Below, one piece after another: positions 25,428 to 34,384 of a DNA stretch of 64,000 nucleotides. Both the position numbers and the translations under genes were made by a program. The DNA is taken from positions 9,225,001 through 9,289,000 of the forward strand of contig NZ_WSRO01000002.1 of assembly GCF_009769735.1 (NCBI RefSeq), given 5' to 3'. Under the pieces are notes generated by a model, which made no database searches, had not been told where the DNA came from, and saw nothing but the letters and a program-made list of their open reading frames with translations. The first letter of the stretch is position 1; each line of letters starts with the position of its first letter. This stretch comes from Streptomyces sp. BA2. Its GTDB lineage: Bacteria; Actinomycetota; Actinomycetes; Streptomycetales; Streptomycetaceae.

Positions 25428-26270
25428 ATGCCGTACCACGGCGGTTCGCGCGGCGAGGACGTCGCCCGCGACTACTACGAGACCAGCGACGTCGACGCGT
25501 TCTACGCCCATGTGTGGGGCGGCGAAGACATCCACAACGGCATCTACACGCACGCAGGCGAGGCGGTCGCGGATGCCTCCCGTCGCACGGTGGAGCGGGT
25601 GGCCGACAAGGTGGCCGACCTCCTCACACCCGAGGCCAAGGTGCTGGACATGGGGTCCGGATACGGCGGTCCGTCCCGCTACCTGGCCGCCACCTTCGGC
25701 TGCCCGATCACCGCCCTGAACATCAGCGAGACACAGAACCGACACCACCGCGCCGTCAATACCGAGCGTGGACTCGACGACCTCATCGACGTGGTCACGG
25801 AATCGTTCCAGGACATCCCCTGCGAGAACGGCCGCTTCGATGTCGTCTGGTCCCAGGAAGCCTTCTGCCACAGCCCAGACCGCACACGCACCCTGGCCGA
25901 GGCCGTACGTGTCCTCAAACCGGGAGGGGCCCTGGCCTTCACCGACCTGATGGCCGACGAGGGCATCTCCGCCCAGACGCTGCACCCCGTCGTGTCCCGG
26001 CTGAGGGTGGACGAACTGGCCACGCCCAACTTCTACCGCAGTTCGCTCGCCGGGCTCGGCATGTCGCATGTCGACTTCGACGATCTCAGCGACCAGATCG
26101 GCAACCACTATGAGCGCCTCATCGAGGAGACCCACCACCGCGAACAGGAATTGCGCAACGTCATCAGCCCCGACTACGTCGACACACTACTGAACAGTCT
26201 GTCCCTGTGGGTCGACGCGGCGCACCAAGGGCAACTGCGCTGGGGCATCTTCCACTGTCGCCGCCCCTGA
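25428..26270 (+). CDS. SAM-dependent methyltransferase, sarcosine/dimethylglycine type
   Basis: 280 residues. N-terminal DYYETSDVDAFYAHVWGGED followed by IHNGIY is the signature of the glycine-betaine-forming SDMT group; motif I is VLDMGSGYGGPSRYLA; later LKPGGALAFTDLM. In that group it converts sarcosine and dimethylglycine to betaine, an osmoprotectant; tailoring methyltransferases of the rebeccamycin type look similar. GGAGG precedes the ATG. No GSMT partner gene is adjacent, so the exact substrate is open. Confidence 0.85.
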   Translation: MPYHGGSRGEDVARDYYETSDVDAFYAHVWGGEDIHNGIYTHAGEAVADASRRTVERVADKVADLLTPEAKVLDMGSGYGGPSRYLAATFGCPITALNISETQNRHHRAVNTERGLDDLIDVVTESFQDIPCENGRFDVVWSQEAFCHSPDRTRTLAEAVRVLKPGGALAFTDLMADEGISAQTLHPVVSRLRVDELATPNFYRSSLAGLGMSHVDFDDLSDQIGNHYERLIEETHHREQELRNVISPDYVDTLLNSLSLWVDAAHQGQLRWGIFHCRRP

Positions 26271-26384
26271 GCCTGAGACATCTGTCGTCCGGCGTCGAGG
26301 ACTTGCGGCGACGAATAACCATCTACCGTTGCGACTTGCCACTTCCCTGCCCCCGCCGGGCTTGTGAGGGATGGCCTCACGGCC

Positions 26385-26578
26385 CTGCGACGAGCAGGGC
26401 CGGGGCCAGGTCGGCCAGCTCTTGGACATCGTTCTCGCCGACCTCCAGCCGCTGGGCGATCATCTCGTCCACCCGGTTTCTGGCGTGTGCGCCCGACCAA
26501 CTCGTACAGATAGCCGTTGTGCTGCCCCCGGGACTGGGCTACGAAGAACTCGTGGTCCGCGTAGGGGACTCCGAGCAC
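26385..26578 (-). pseudogene. Cytochrome P450 internal fragment
   Basis: Minus strand reads LGVPYADHEFFVAQSR, and after a frame change DEMIAQRLEVGENDVQELAD and LAPALLVAG, equal to the mid-part and I-helix start of a P450. Heme-binding and N-terminal regions are absent. Confidence 0.65.
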
Positions 26579-26635
26579 CGCACAGGTTGACCATCGACGC
26601 CGACACTCTCGCCAAGCAGCGCCAGAGCACCTGCC

Positions 26636-27012
26636 GTGTCAGCCCACGATGCCCGGAGTGCGGTCGCCGATCGAGTAGCGGTCGATGGGGTTGGCGACCA
26701 GGAGGCGTTCGGGAAGGCGGTACATGGTCGCGACCAGAAGAAGCGGGCCGGCGGCGGCCTGCCGGGCGCGAAGCGGACGGTGTAGTCACGCCTGGAAGCG
26801 TCCGGGGGCCAGTTGACCTGGTCGTCCTGTACCCAGCCCGCGTACCAGGCTTCAGCTGCCGGGAGTCCGTAGAGGCCCGTGTCGACGCCGACCGCGCGGG
26901 TGAGGTAGTCGTCTCCGTGTACGGCACGCGTGCCGAACCAGTGCGCGGAGTCGGCCGCGTTCTTCTTCGCCTCCTCCAGCTGTGCTCGCGCCTCCGTGAT
27001 GCCCTGCTCGCT
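26636..27012 (-). pseudogene. DUF1254/DUF1214 protein C-terminal fragment
   Basis: Minus strand gives SAHWFGTRAVHGDDYLTRAV, GLYGLPAAEAWYAG and YTVRFAPGRPPPARFFWS; then in another frame TMYRLPERLLVANPIDRYSI and GDRTPG. This is the DUF1214 end of such proteins, with a frameshift and no N-terminus. Confidence 0.75.
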
Positions 27013-27057
27013 GCTCGCTGGCCTGCAGCGACTCCTCTGTGAGGGCGGCCAGTTCGA

Positions 27058-27446
27058 ATTCGCCGGTGCCGCTGACGCCAAGGGCCGCCCCGAAATGGCG
27101 ATGGCCCTCACCATCGAACAACTCCTGGACTCCATCGCAGTTCGTCTCGACGGCCCCCCGCGCCTGGGACGAAGAACTGGCCATCGACCTGGTCCTGTCC
27201 GACGAACGGCGCCGCCACCGCTTGACCCTCCACAACGGGGCACTCACCCACCGCGCCACCGACCAGGCCAAGTCCCCGAACAACGCACCAGGCCTGTCCC
27301 TCGCCCTCACCAAACCGCAGCTCCTGGGAGTGCTGGCGGGCAAGGGCCTGGAGGGCGTGACAACCGAGGGCGACCAAGCCCTGCTCACCAAGCTCTTCTC
27401 CTACGTCACAGAACCCGACAAGTCCTTCGGAGTCGTGACTCCATGA
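27058..27446 (+). pseudogene. Alkyl sulfatase (SdsA-type) C-terminal SCP2-like domain fragment
   Basis: Reads PEMAMALTIEQLLDSIAVRL and, after a +/-1 shift in a C-run near 27155, ELAIDLVLSDERRRHRLTLH, LALTKPQLLGVLAGKGLEGV and SYVTEPDKSFGVVTP. This is the sterol-carrier-like C-terminal domain of alkyl sulfatases; the metallo-beta-lactamase catalytic part is missing. Confidence 0.72.
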
Positions 27447-28214
27447 CGCGGCCGGTGCGGTAGCGCGTAGTTCCTCACCCCCCCGCTGTGCTCGGCAGGA
27501 CAACGGCTGCTCGGCGGGTTCGGCGGGGACGAAGGTGTAGCCGACGCCTCCCTAGGTAGGCGTGCGCGGTGATCGTCAGGCCGGCCTCTGCAGGTGTGTG
27601 CGGGCGGCCACGCGGAAGGACTCCTCCTCACCGAGGGGAGACGTAACCGCGATGGGAGCCGAACTCTCCGATGATGCCGGGCGCGGGTGGTGCCGATGCC
27701 GTCGATGATTTCGGTGACGATGTCCTCGGTCAGCTGGCCGGCGAGAAGGGTCCACACCTTGTCGCCGAAGTAGGGCCCGAGTGCCAGCCGTAGCCCAGCC
27801 TGATGTTCAGCCCGGTGGCTTTGGCCACTCCACTAGGCGGTCGGGGCGGCGGCCAGGGTCACGATTGGTGACATCCACGACGGTGGCGCCGTCGGGCCGG
27901 GAAGTCCGAGTTCCGTTACCGAGCGGGAGTGCGAACAACTTCTGCGTCCAGTCCCCGGTGATGAGGGCGAGGTCGATGAACACATATCGCCGAAGCTTCG
28001 CTTGCCGCACGAAATGGCGGGCCAGAACGAGCCTGTTGGCGAATTGTTGGTGGGCTAGGCGACGGTAGCTGCGTAGTGGGTGAGGGCCTATCTCGAGGAG
28101 GCGGTCCGCCTGCCTTGGCGATGCCATTCGTCCGGACCGTAACCGTCCTCCATGGAAAAACGGCGCTCTCCACTGCTTCGGTATCCCGCAAGCCATTTCA
28201 GAGAATGGACACTC
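27447..28214. other. Degenerate stretch with coding-like scraps
   Basis: About 770 bp. Minus-strand scraps such as LALGPYFGDKVWTLLAGQLT (around 27700-27790) and RYVFIDLALITGDWTQKLFA (around 27935-27995) look like protein remnants, but I cannot assign families. No intact gene. Confidence 0.45.
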
Positions 28215-28559
28215 ATGCAGAACCAGGTCCTGAAACGGGTGGTCACCACGACTGCCGCCACCGTCCTGCTCCTCGGCGGGGCCGTCGCCATGTCGCCCAC
28301 TGCTTCGGCGGTCGGCCCCAACCCCAAGTGCACCGGCAATCCGGCAGACTTCACGGACACAACCCGGGAGGCCGCCAACCTCAGGACGGGCCCCGGCACC
28401 AGCTACGCGAAGAAGGGAGTTCTCTACAAGGGACACAAATTCCGCGTCTACTGCATCAAGGGCCTGGACAGTGGCTACAGCTGGTGGTGGGGCAAGGTCT
28501 TGACCGGGGAGCACAAAGGCGACAAGCGTTGGGTGTACAACGGGAGCTTCCTGACCTGA
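28215..28559 (+). CDS. Secreted SH3-like small protein
   Basis: 114 residues. Signal peptide with core TTTAATVLLLGGAVAMSP and cleavage after ASA; mature domain has TREAANLRTGPGTSYAKKGV and a C-terminal RWVYNGSFL, the typical bacterial SH3 (SH3b) layout, plus two Cys (CTGN and YCIKG). SH3b domains bind cell-wall peptides; alone they are often spore- or wall-associated. No operon partner. Related in form to the protein at 48793-49173. Confidence 0.8.
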   Translation: MQNQVLKRVVTTTAATVLLLGGAVAMSPTASAVGPNPKCTGNPADFTDTTREAANLRTGPGTSYAKKGVLYKGHKFRVYCIKGLDSGYSWWWGKVLTGEHKGDKRWVYNGSFLT

Positions 28560-28674
28560 GCCCTCGCGCCTCACCTCGTTCACCGGGCGAGGTGAGGACG
28601 CTGCGCAGCCCCACTACGAGCCGGACGTCGGAACGTTCAACTCCTCTCCCACGTCGGCTCGTTCAGCTCCGGCA

Positions 28675-28905
28675 TGCAAGTTGCTGGTCGCTGGTCGCGG
28701 CGACGAGTTGAACCTCCCAACTCTCGACGCTCAGACTGCCGACCCACTGCAGAGCTGTCTCCACGTCGCCGGTGGCGGGGACCGGCCGGATGATGAATGC
28801 CGCACCATCCTCCAGTACCGCCAGCAGCATGCTCCGGCGCTCCTCATACCTGCGCGGCCGCCAATCGGTGTCGCCGAGGGCGAGGAGGTCGAAGGCGGAA
28901 GTCCA
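28675..28905 (-). pseudogene. ATP-dependent DNA ligase fragment
   Basis: Minus strand reads FDLLALGDTDWRPRRYEERR, SMLLAVLEDGAAFIIRPVPA and GDVETALQWVGSLS, the nucleotidyltransferase-domain segment of LigD-like ATP-dependent DNA ligases after the catalytic Lys. Both ends are lost. Confidence 0.6.
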
Positions 28906-28949
28906 CCGGTTCCCGAATTCTGCACGTCGAAAACAAGGGAACCTGCGGA

Positions 28950-30063
28950 GCTTTGGGGGTTCCAGCCGAGGGTCTGCTTGATCATTCTGAAGGTGTGTTC
29001 CAGATCGAAGCGCCGGAGGAATGCGCCAGCGCGGGTCGACACCTTCGCCGGTCAGGCCGGTGGCTGACGACCACAGCCAGATGGGGAGTGGTTCGTTGCC
29101 GCCAGGTAGCCGGTCGACCCGAAGTCGGATCAACGTGCCCCCTATGACCGGGAGTTCGCCGGTGTGGTCGATCCATGCTGAAGCGGGTGGTCAGACTCGG
29201 GTGGATGCGGTGCCAGGCCATCACGTGGGCGGTGCCATAGCGGTCGGTGACCTGTGCGGTCGCGGTACCGGGCTCGCCCCAGGTTTCGGGCTTGGCGAAG
29301 CGGAACTCCTGGCCGAGCTTCGGTGGTCGTCCGCCCTGTGGCGGTGAGAACCACGGCACCGGGACGGGCTTGCGCATCACGCGGTCGGTGCGCATCCGGC
29401 CGAGCACCTCGACGGGGAGTCCGTCGAGGAGATACGCCATGCGAGGGGCGTGTAACCGGCGTCGACGACGATCAGGATGTCCCGGTCACCGGTATTCCAG
29501 CGCCCTATGTCGATGAGGTCCTCGACCACGCGGCGGACCTTGACGGCGGTGACCTCGGCGACATCGTCGGCCGGCCCCAGCCGCAGGGCGTCCAGGATCT
29601 GGCACCATGAGGTCCGGCTCGTCTCCAGCGCGGCGATGAACGAGTAGGGCCAGCCGGGCACGAACTGGTCCGACGAGCGTCCGCTGCGGCCGTAGACGTG
29701 GCAGAACAGGCGGTCCGTACTGGTCGGTGCGTCTGGTCGCAGCCAGTGGGTGACGTCCACCGCCAGGACCAGGCGCCCGTCGGCGGCCTCGGGCTGCGGC
29801 AGCCCAGCCAGCACCTGCCGTAGCCGGGGGACATGCACGTTACCGGTTATCAAGGCTTCGTACATCGCGCCGTGCCCGCGCCGGTGCTCGGCCGTCAGCG
29901 TGAGGTCCACCGGCGTTTTCACCGGCCCGTCCGCACACAGCAATGCGTCGGTCAGCTCGAACAACGTGTCTCCGCGCACGGTCAGGCAGTCGAAGAAGTC
30001 GTCCCGGAAGCATGACGCCACCACGAACGAATCCCGCCGGATACCAGGTTTCGGCAGACTCAT
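28950..30063 (-). pseudogene. Transposase (IS701-like), frameshifted
   Basis: Begins intact at 30063 (SFVVASCFRDDFFDCLTVRG, LVLAVDVTHWLRPDAPTSTD, ILIVVDAGY), continues in another frame from about 29450 (MAYLLDGLPVEVLGRMRTDR, RFAKPETWGEPGTATAQVTD), and ends in a third with RRFDLEHTFRMIKQTLGW. At least two frameshifts separate the DDE blocks, so it is inactive. Terminal repeats were not found. Confidence 0.82.
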
Positions 30064-30241
30064 TCCCTCACGGCCTTCGTGCTGGTCACGTGCCTCTGTA
30101 ACAGAGCACAGGATCAGACGAAGGCCGTGTTCACGGCCCCGGAATTCTCATACGAGCGATCGCGTTTGGGGCGTTGTTCGAGGACAGACCCCGTCTCGAT
30201 ACTTTCCGTTGGGCAGTGGACCGAACTGACATGATCCCAGG

Positions 30242-30826
30242 ATGACTTCGTCGATATCCGAGTCCTGGACCCGTATCGAGAGGTGGCTTGCCCGCCATGC
30301 ATCCCGCACGTTCGCTGCTCTTGAGCCACCGGCAGAACGCTCGGACATCGCAGCGGCCGAAAGGATCATCGGCCAGCCGTTTCCCGAGCCTCTGGTGGAG
30401 TCGCTGCTTCGTCACAATGGCACGGGCTATGATCGCCTGCTGCCCCCGTTCTGGAAACTGCTCAACGTCCAGATTGTCGCCAGGGACTGGCAACTGGGCA
30501 TGCGGATCTACCGCGATGAACTGGAGAGGGCTGAGGAAGGCGACCCCGACGGAGACTTCGGACCGTGGTGGCACTCCCATTGGATTCCCTTCGCAGCCGA
30601 CGGTGGTGGCGACACCCTCATCGTCGATCAGCGCCCATACCACCGCCGCGGAAGGATCGGTGTGGCTGACCACGAGCAGGGAACCCGCTTCGGCCGTCAC
30701 CCCATGTGGTCGTCGCTGCCAGCTCTCCTGGACGCCACGGCCACGGCCCTGGAGACAGGCAGAGCTGTGGATGGCTACCTGCCCGTCGCAGTCGACGAGA
30801 CCGAACTGGACTGGGAGATCCTCTGA
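30242..30826 (+). CDS. SMI1/KNR4 family protein
   Basis: 194 residues. The pattern AAERIIGQPFPEPLVESLLRHNG, then PFADDG-like segment HWIPFAADGGGDTLIVDQ, and GVADHEQGTRFGRHPMWSSL is the SMI1/KNR4 (SUKH) fold. Bacterial members often act as immunity proteins of polymorphic toxins, but no toxin gene is adjacent. It ends DETELDWEIL. Downstream lies a 21-bp tandem repeat. Confidence 0.88.
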   Translation: MTSSISESWTRIERWLARHASRTFAALEPPAERSDIAAAERIIGQPFPEPLVESLLRHNGTGYDRLLPPFWKLLNVQIVARDWQLGMRIYRDELERAEEGDPDGDFGPWWHSHWIPFAADGGGDTLIVDQRPYHRRGRIGVADHEQGTRFGRHPMWSSLPALLDATATALETGRAVDGYLPVAVDETELDWEIL

Positions 30827-30842
30827 GAATCAGAAACGAGCC

Positions 30843-30884
30843 TCAGACCATGAAGAACAAGCTTCAGACCATGAAGAACAAGCT
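30843..30884. repeat. 21-bp tandem direct repeat, two copies
   Basis: Unit TCAGACCATGAAGAACAAGC plus T, twice without gap, just after the SMI1/KNR4 stop. Confidence 0.9.
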
Positions 30885-31003
30885 GAGGCGGGGCACGCGC
30901 CTTCGGCCGCACAATCGAGCCTAGCGGCCACTGGCTCGGCACGGTCGCCCGTGCCGTAGTCCTCCCCGACTGTCCACACGGTCGGCCGACCGGTTCGCCG
31001 GCG

Positions 31004-31882
31004 TTATGCGGTCCGCCCGGGGGTGCTTTTCCTGGGCCGTGCCGCGGGTTTGGCGGGCGTGGATGAGCGCTCTTCGCTGATGCCGGTCAGCCCGGCCAGG
31101 CCAGGGCCGTACTGCTCGTTCAGCGGTTCGCTGAGGTCGGTGTAGATCTGTTGGACGTACATGTCGTGGCGGACGTACCCCTTGACGAGGGCGGCGAACA
31201 GTGGGTCGTTGACCCACACGCAGTCCCAGTCCTTGCCGCCGGGTGCCAGCGCCCACAGGGCTGCCGCGCCGTCCGCCACGACGGCCAGGTGCCGGGCCTG
31301 GTGGTGGCGGTAGACGACGCCTTCGGTGCTGGCGTGGCGGAGGGTGCGGCCGGGCAGTTCGAAGGGCGGGGTGCCGAAGCAGAGCACATCGAAGGTGACG
31401 CCGCGTTCGGCGGCGGCGAGCGCCTCATCGCCGAGTGCTTCCAGCTCCTCGGCGCGGCCCGAGAGATACACGTGCCGCTCGGCGTCCGCGAGGATCGTGC
31501 GGGCCCGCGCGACGATGGAGGCGCGGTCGTTCATGGACCGCAGGGGCCGGATCTGCTCGGTCCGGTCTTCGGCGACGAACCGGTTGAGTTCGTAACGGGC
31601 GTCCGAGACCCGCCTTCGGAAGTCGGTCTCGAGGTGGCCGAGCAGCTGGTCGGCCGCTACGGCGACGAACCGGGCCGGGGAGTCGCCGGTCTTGACCACG
31701 GCGCCGCGCGAGGTGAGCCGCCGCAGGGTCTCGTAGACCTTGGGCTGCGGGATACCGGTCACGTTGGACAGCGCGTAGCCCGTCAGGGGCTCCCGGCCGA
31801 GCAGCCCTACGTACGCCCGCGCGTCGTACTGGGAGAAGCCGAGCTCCACCAGCCGGGCCGCGGTCTCGTCAGCCGTACTCAT
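31004..31882 (-). CDS. TrmB family transcriptional regulator
   Basis: 292 residues. N-terminal winged HTH: LVELGFSQYDARAYVGLLGR, then SNVTGIPQPKVYETLRRLTS, the TrmB signature. A coiled linker follows, then a phospholipase-D-like sensor (ERHVYLSGRAEELEALGDEA). The C-terminal tail is Pro/Arg-rich. It lies directly behind the MFS gene (same strand) and close to the catabolic operon starting at 33508, which it probably regulates in response to an aromatic acid or its CoA ester. Confidence 0.9.
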   Translation of the reverse strand: MSTADETAARLVELGFSQYDARAYVGLLGREPLTGYALSNVTGIPQPKVYETLRRLTSRGAVVKTGDSPARFVAVAADQLLGHLETDFRRRVSDARYELNRFVAEDRTEQIRPLRSMNDRASIVARARTILADAERHVYLSGRAEELEALGDEALAAAERGVTFDVLCFGTPPFELPGRTLRHASTEGVVYRHHQARHLAVVADGAAALWALAPGGKDWDCVWVNDPLFAALVKGYVRHDMYVQQIYTDLSEPLNEQYGPGLAGLTGISEERSSTPAKPAARPRKSTPGRTA

Positions 31883-31918
31883 CGTTCCGCACTCCCGTCA
31901 GCCGGCCTTTGCATGGTC

Positions 31919-31936
31919 ACTACCGAAAGAGTGAGT
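31919..31936. promoter_or_regulatory. Candidate TrmB site upstream of its own gene
   Basis: ACTACCGAAAGAGTGAGT within GTCACTACCGA, sharing the left half with the better palindrome at 33392-33409. Confidence 0.4.
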
Positions 31937-31946
31937 GTATCGGCGA

Positions 31947-33350
31947 CTAGGAGGCCAGGGACTCCAGTTTCTCCCGGGCGGTCTCGGGCCCGAAGGCCCA
32001 GAAGACCGCGAGACCCACCACCAGGGTGGTGAGGAACATGAGGTACAGGGCGGCCATGCCGCCGTCGCCGTCGAGAATCCAGCCGATCACCGCGGGGGCC
32101 AGGACGGCGCCGACGTTGCGGAAGCTGCTGGCGGCCATGGTGCCCCACGCGCGCATCCGGGTCGGGTACAGCTCGCCGGTGTACATGAAGGCGATCGGCG
32201 CGACCGCGTTCACGCCCAGCAGGACGGGGACGGCCAGGGCGATGAGGCCGACCGGGGACTGGGTCTGCCCGGACCAGGTGACGAGCGCCCCAATCGCTGC
32301 TCCCAGGGCGGAGACCGCGTAGCCGAGCGTGATCCAGAAGCGGCGCCCCAGCCGGTCCACGGTCAGCGCGATAGTCACCACCAGCGCCACGTTGATGGCC
32401 TGGAGTCCCGCGCTGGCCAGGGACGCGGTCGCCGGGTGCATGCCGCCCTCGTTGACCAGCAGGCTCGGCAGCCAGGTGGTGAGTCCCCAGAGGGTGAAGT
32501 AGGTGGTGAACCAGACGGTCCAGATCATCATGGTGCGCCTGAGGTACTGCGCGGAGAAGATCTCCGCCAGTCGAGTGGCCCGGGTATCGGGCGCGATCGG
32601 CGCCTCGGCGGGCTCCAGTTGGTTTCCCTTGCGCAGAGTCTCTGCCTCCATGGCGGTCACCAGCCTCCCCGCCTCCGCGGTCCGGCCCCGGGAGATGAGG
32701 AAGCGCGGGGACTCCACAAGGCGTGGGCGTGCCCAGAGTGCGACGAGCAGCGGGATCGCTCCCAGGGCGAGCATGGTGCGCCACGTGGCTTCGTCGTGCA
32801 GCAGACCGAACAGTGCCGCCGCGACGAGGGACGCGGCCATGTTGCCCAGGGTGAAACTGGTCTCGTACAGCATCACCGAGCGGCCGCGGGCGCGTCCTCG
32901 TACGAGTTCGTTGAACAGCGCGGCGGCCACCGGTACTTCGGCCCCGAGGCCGATCCCTTGCACCAGGCGGAAGAGGCCCAGGCTCAGGCCGCTCCACGCG
33001 GCCGCGGCCAGCAGGGCGGCCACCCCGAACAGGGCCATGGAGGCGAGGAACACCGGGCGGCGGCCGTAGCGCTCGCTGGCCCAGCCGAGTCCGAGCGCGC
33101 CCGCGATCTGACCGACGTAGCCGGCGCTGATGAGCAGGCCGGCGTCGCCGAGGCCGATGTGCATCGTCGAGGTGACCGCGGTGAGGGTCACCGCCAGCGC
33201 GACGGTGTCGAAGGAGTCGAAGAACGTGCCCGTCCCCAGGATCTGAAAGGCCCTGCGGTGGGCGCTGGTGAACGGCAACCGCTCCCACCTGGCCAGGAGT
33301 TCACCCCCGCGCGTACTGGTGTCCTCGGATCGTGGCGGTGCCTCGGTCAT
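31947..33350 (-). CDS. MFS transporter (aromatic acid/sugar symporter type)
   Basis: About 467 residues and 12 predicted helices. Signature loops: GWASERYGRRPVFLASM after TM2 and DRLGRRFWITLGYA after TM8; RLVQGIGLGAEVPVAAALFN in TM4. The central loop carries LVESPRFLISRGR, as in metabolite:H+ symporters. Start at 33350, with GGGAGG four bases upstream. It probably imports the compound degraded by the divergent operon, analogous to CouT-like transporters. Confidence 0.9.
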   Translation of the reverse strand: MTEAPPRSEDTSTRGGELLARWERLPFTSAHRRAFQILGTGTFFDSFDTVALAVTLTAVTSTMHIGLGDAGLLISAGYVGQIAGALGLGWASERYGRRPVFLASMALFGVAALLAAAAWSGLSLGLFRLVQGIGLGAEVPVAAALFNELVRGRARGRSVMLYETSFTLGNMAASLVAAALFGLLHDEATWRTMLALGAIPLLVALWARPRLVESPRFLISRGRTAEAGRLVTAMEAETLRKGNQLEPAEAPIAPDTRATRLAEIFSAQYLRRTMMIWTVWFTTYFTLWGLTTWLPSLLVNEGGMHPATASLASAGLQAINVALVVTIALTVDRLGRRFWITLGYAVSALGAAIGALVTWSGQTQSPVGLIALAVPVLLGVNAVAPIAFMYTGELYPTRMRAWGTMAASSFRNVGAVLAPAVIGWILDGDGGMAALYLMFLTTLVVGLAVFWAFGPETAREKLESLAS

Positions 33351-33391
33351 TGCGCCTCCCATGAGCAATCGGCCCGGCGAAGGGTCTAGTC

Positions 33392-33409
33392 ACTACCGCA
33401 GTAGGTAGT
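33392..33409. promoter_or_regulatory. Palindromic operator candidate in the MFS/amidohydrolase divergent promoter
   Basis: Perfect 6-bp arms ACTACC / GGTAGT with a 6-bp spacer GCAGTA, about 40 bp upstream of the MFS start and 100 bp upstream of the amidohydrolase start. A related half-site occurs before the TrmB gene. Confidence 0.6.
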
Positions 33410-33507
33410 ACACACTGAGGCGAGCCAGGCCCCGCTGTACAGAGGTCTGCGCGGACGAAACGTGAGGGAGTGACTGACTCCCTGCACAGGCGGAAAGAGG
33501 GGCGCGG

Positions 33508-34350
33508 ATGAGAAGGATCGACCTGCATTGCTATCCGGGGACTGCCGAGTGGATCGCCTCCCAGCAGCCCTTCCCGGCAGCGCTCGCGGAGTACTGGAAC
33601 AAGCCCTGGGAACCACGCGCCGAGGAAGAGGTGGTGGCCGACCTGGACAAGCACGGCATCGAAGCGGTGCTGGTTGCCTTCGACATCGAAACCGTCACCG
33701 GCGCCCCGCCCTGCGGCAACGACTATGTGGCCGCTCTGCGCGACCGGCACCCGGACACCTTCATCGGCGCTTGGGGGGCCGTCGACCCGCTGCGCGGGGA
33801 ACAAGCCATCGCCGACGCCGAGACGGCGGTGCGCGAACACGGCGTGCTCGGCTTCCACTTCCACCCGATCATGGGGCGCTACGCGGTGGACGACCGGCAG
33901 CTCTACCCCCTGTTCGAGGCGATCACCGCCCTGGGCGTACCGGTGATGATCGACGTGGGAACCACGGGCATGGGCGCGGGCATGCCCGGCGGCATGGGTG
34001 CCCGCATCCGCCACGCGCACCCCCGGGCGGTGGACGAACTGGCCGCTGACTTCCCGGAGTTGACGATCATCGCCGCACATCCGGGCTGGCCCTGGATCGA
34101 GGAGATGACCGCCGTGGCCCTGCACAAGGGCAACGTCTACTGGGAGATGTCGGGCTGGGCGCCGAAGCACTTTCCGCAGCAGCTACGCACCGACATCCGC
34201 GCCCGGCTGCGGGACAAGGTCATGTTCGGCACCGACCACCCGAGCCTGCCGTTCGAACGGATCCTGCGCGAATGGGACGAGCTGGACTACACGGAGGCTG
34301 TTATGCACCAGGTCTTCCATGGCAACGCGGAGCGCCTTCTCGGCCTCTAG
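33508..34350 (+). CDS. Amidohydrolase superfamily protein (amidohydrolase_2)
   Basis: 280-residue TIM-barrel hydrolase/decarboxylase of the ACMSD/LigI type. Visible motifs: MRRIDLHCYPG at the N-terminus, GVLGFHFHPIMGRY, IIAAHPGWPWIEE and MFGTDHPSLPF near the end (the catalytic Asp). The usual DxHxH has only its first His here (DLHCY), so metal binding may differ. In hydroxycinnamate loci (cou genes of Rhodococcus) an amidohydrolase cleaves the beta-keto side-chain product. First gene of a five-gene operon. Confidence 0.85.
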   Translation: MRRIDLHCYPGTAEWIASQQPFPAALAEYWNKPWEPRAEEEVVADLDKHGIEAVLVAFDIETVTGAPPCGNDYVAALRDRHPDTFIGAWGAVDPLRGEQAIADAETAVREHGVLGFHFHPIMGRYAVDDRQLYPLFEAITALGVPVMIDVGTTGMGAGMPGGMGARIRHAHPRAVDELAADFPELTIIAAHPGWPWIEEMTAVALHKGNVYWEMSGWAPKHFPQQLRTDIRARLRDKVMFGTDHPSLPFERILREWDELDYTEAVMHQVFHGNAERLLGL

Positions 34351-34384
34351 GCCGCCAGTTCTTGTCCGAGCGAAGGGAATGATC

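Noticed and set aside
30843..30884. CRISPR-like repeat
   Set aside because: Only two copies with no spacer between them; a simple tandem duplication.
31935..33389. Long plus-strand frame of nearly 500 codons
   Set aside because: Antisense to the MFS transporter, which has clear motifs and a good start.
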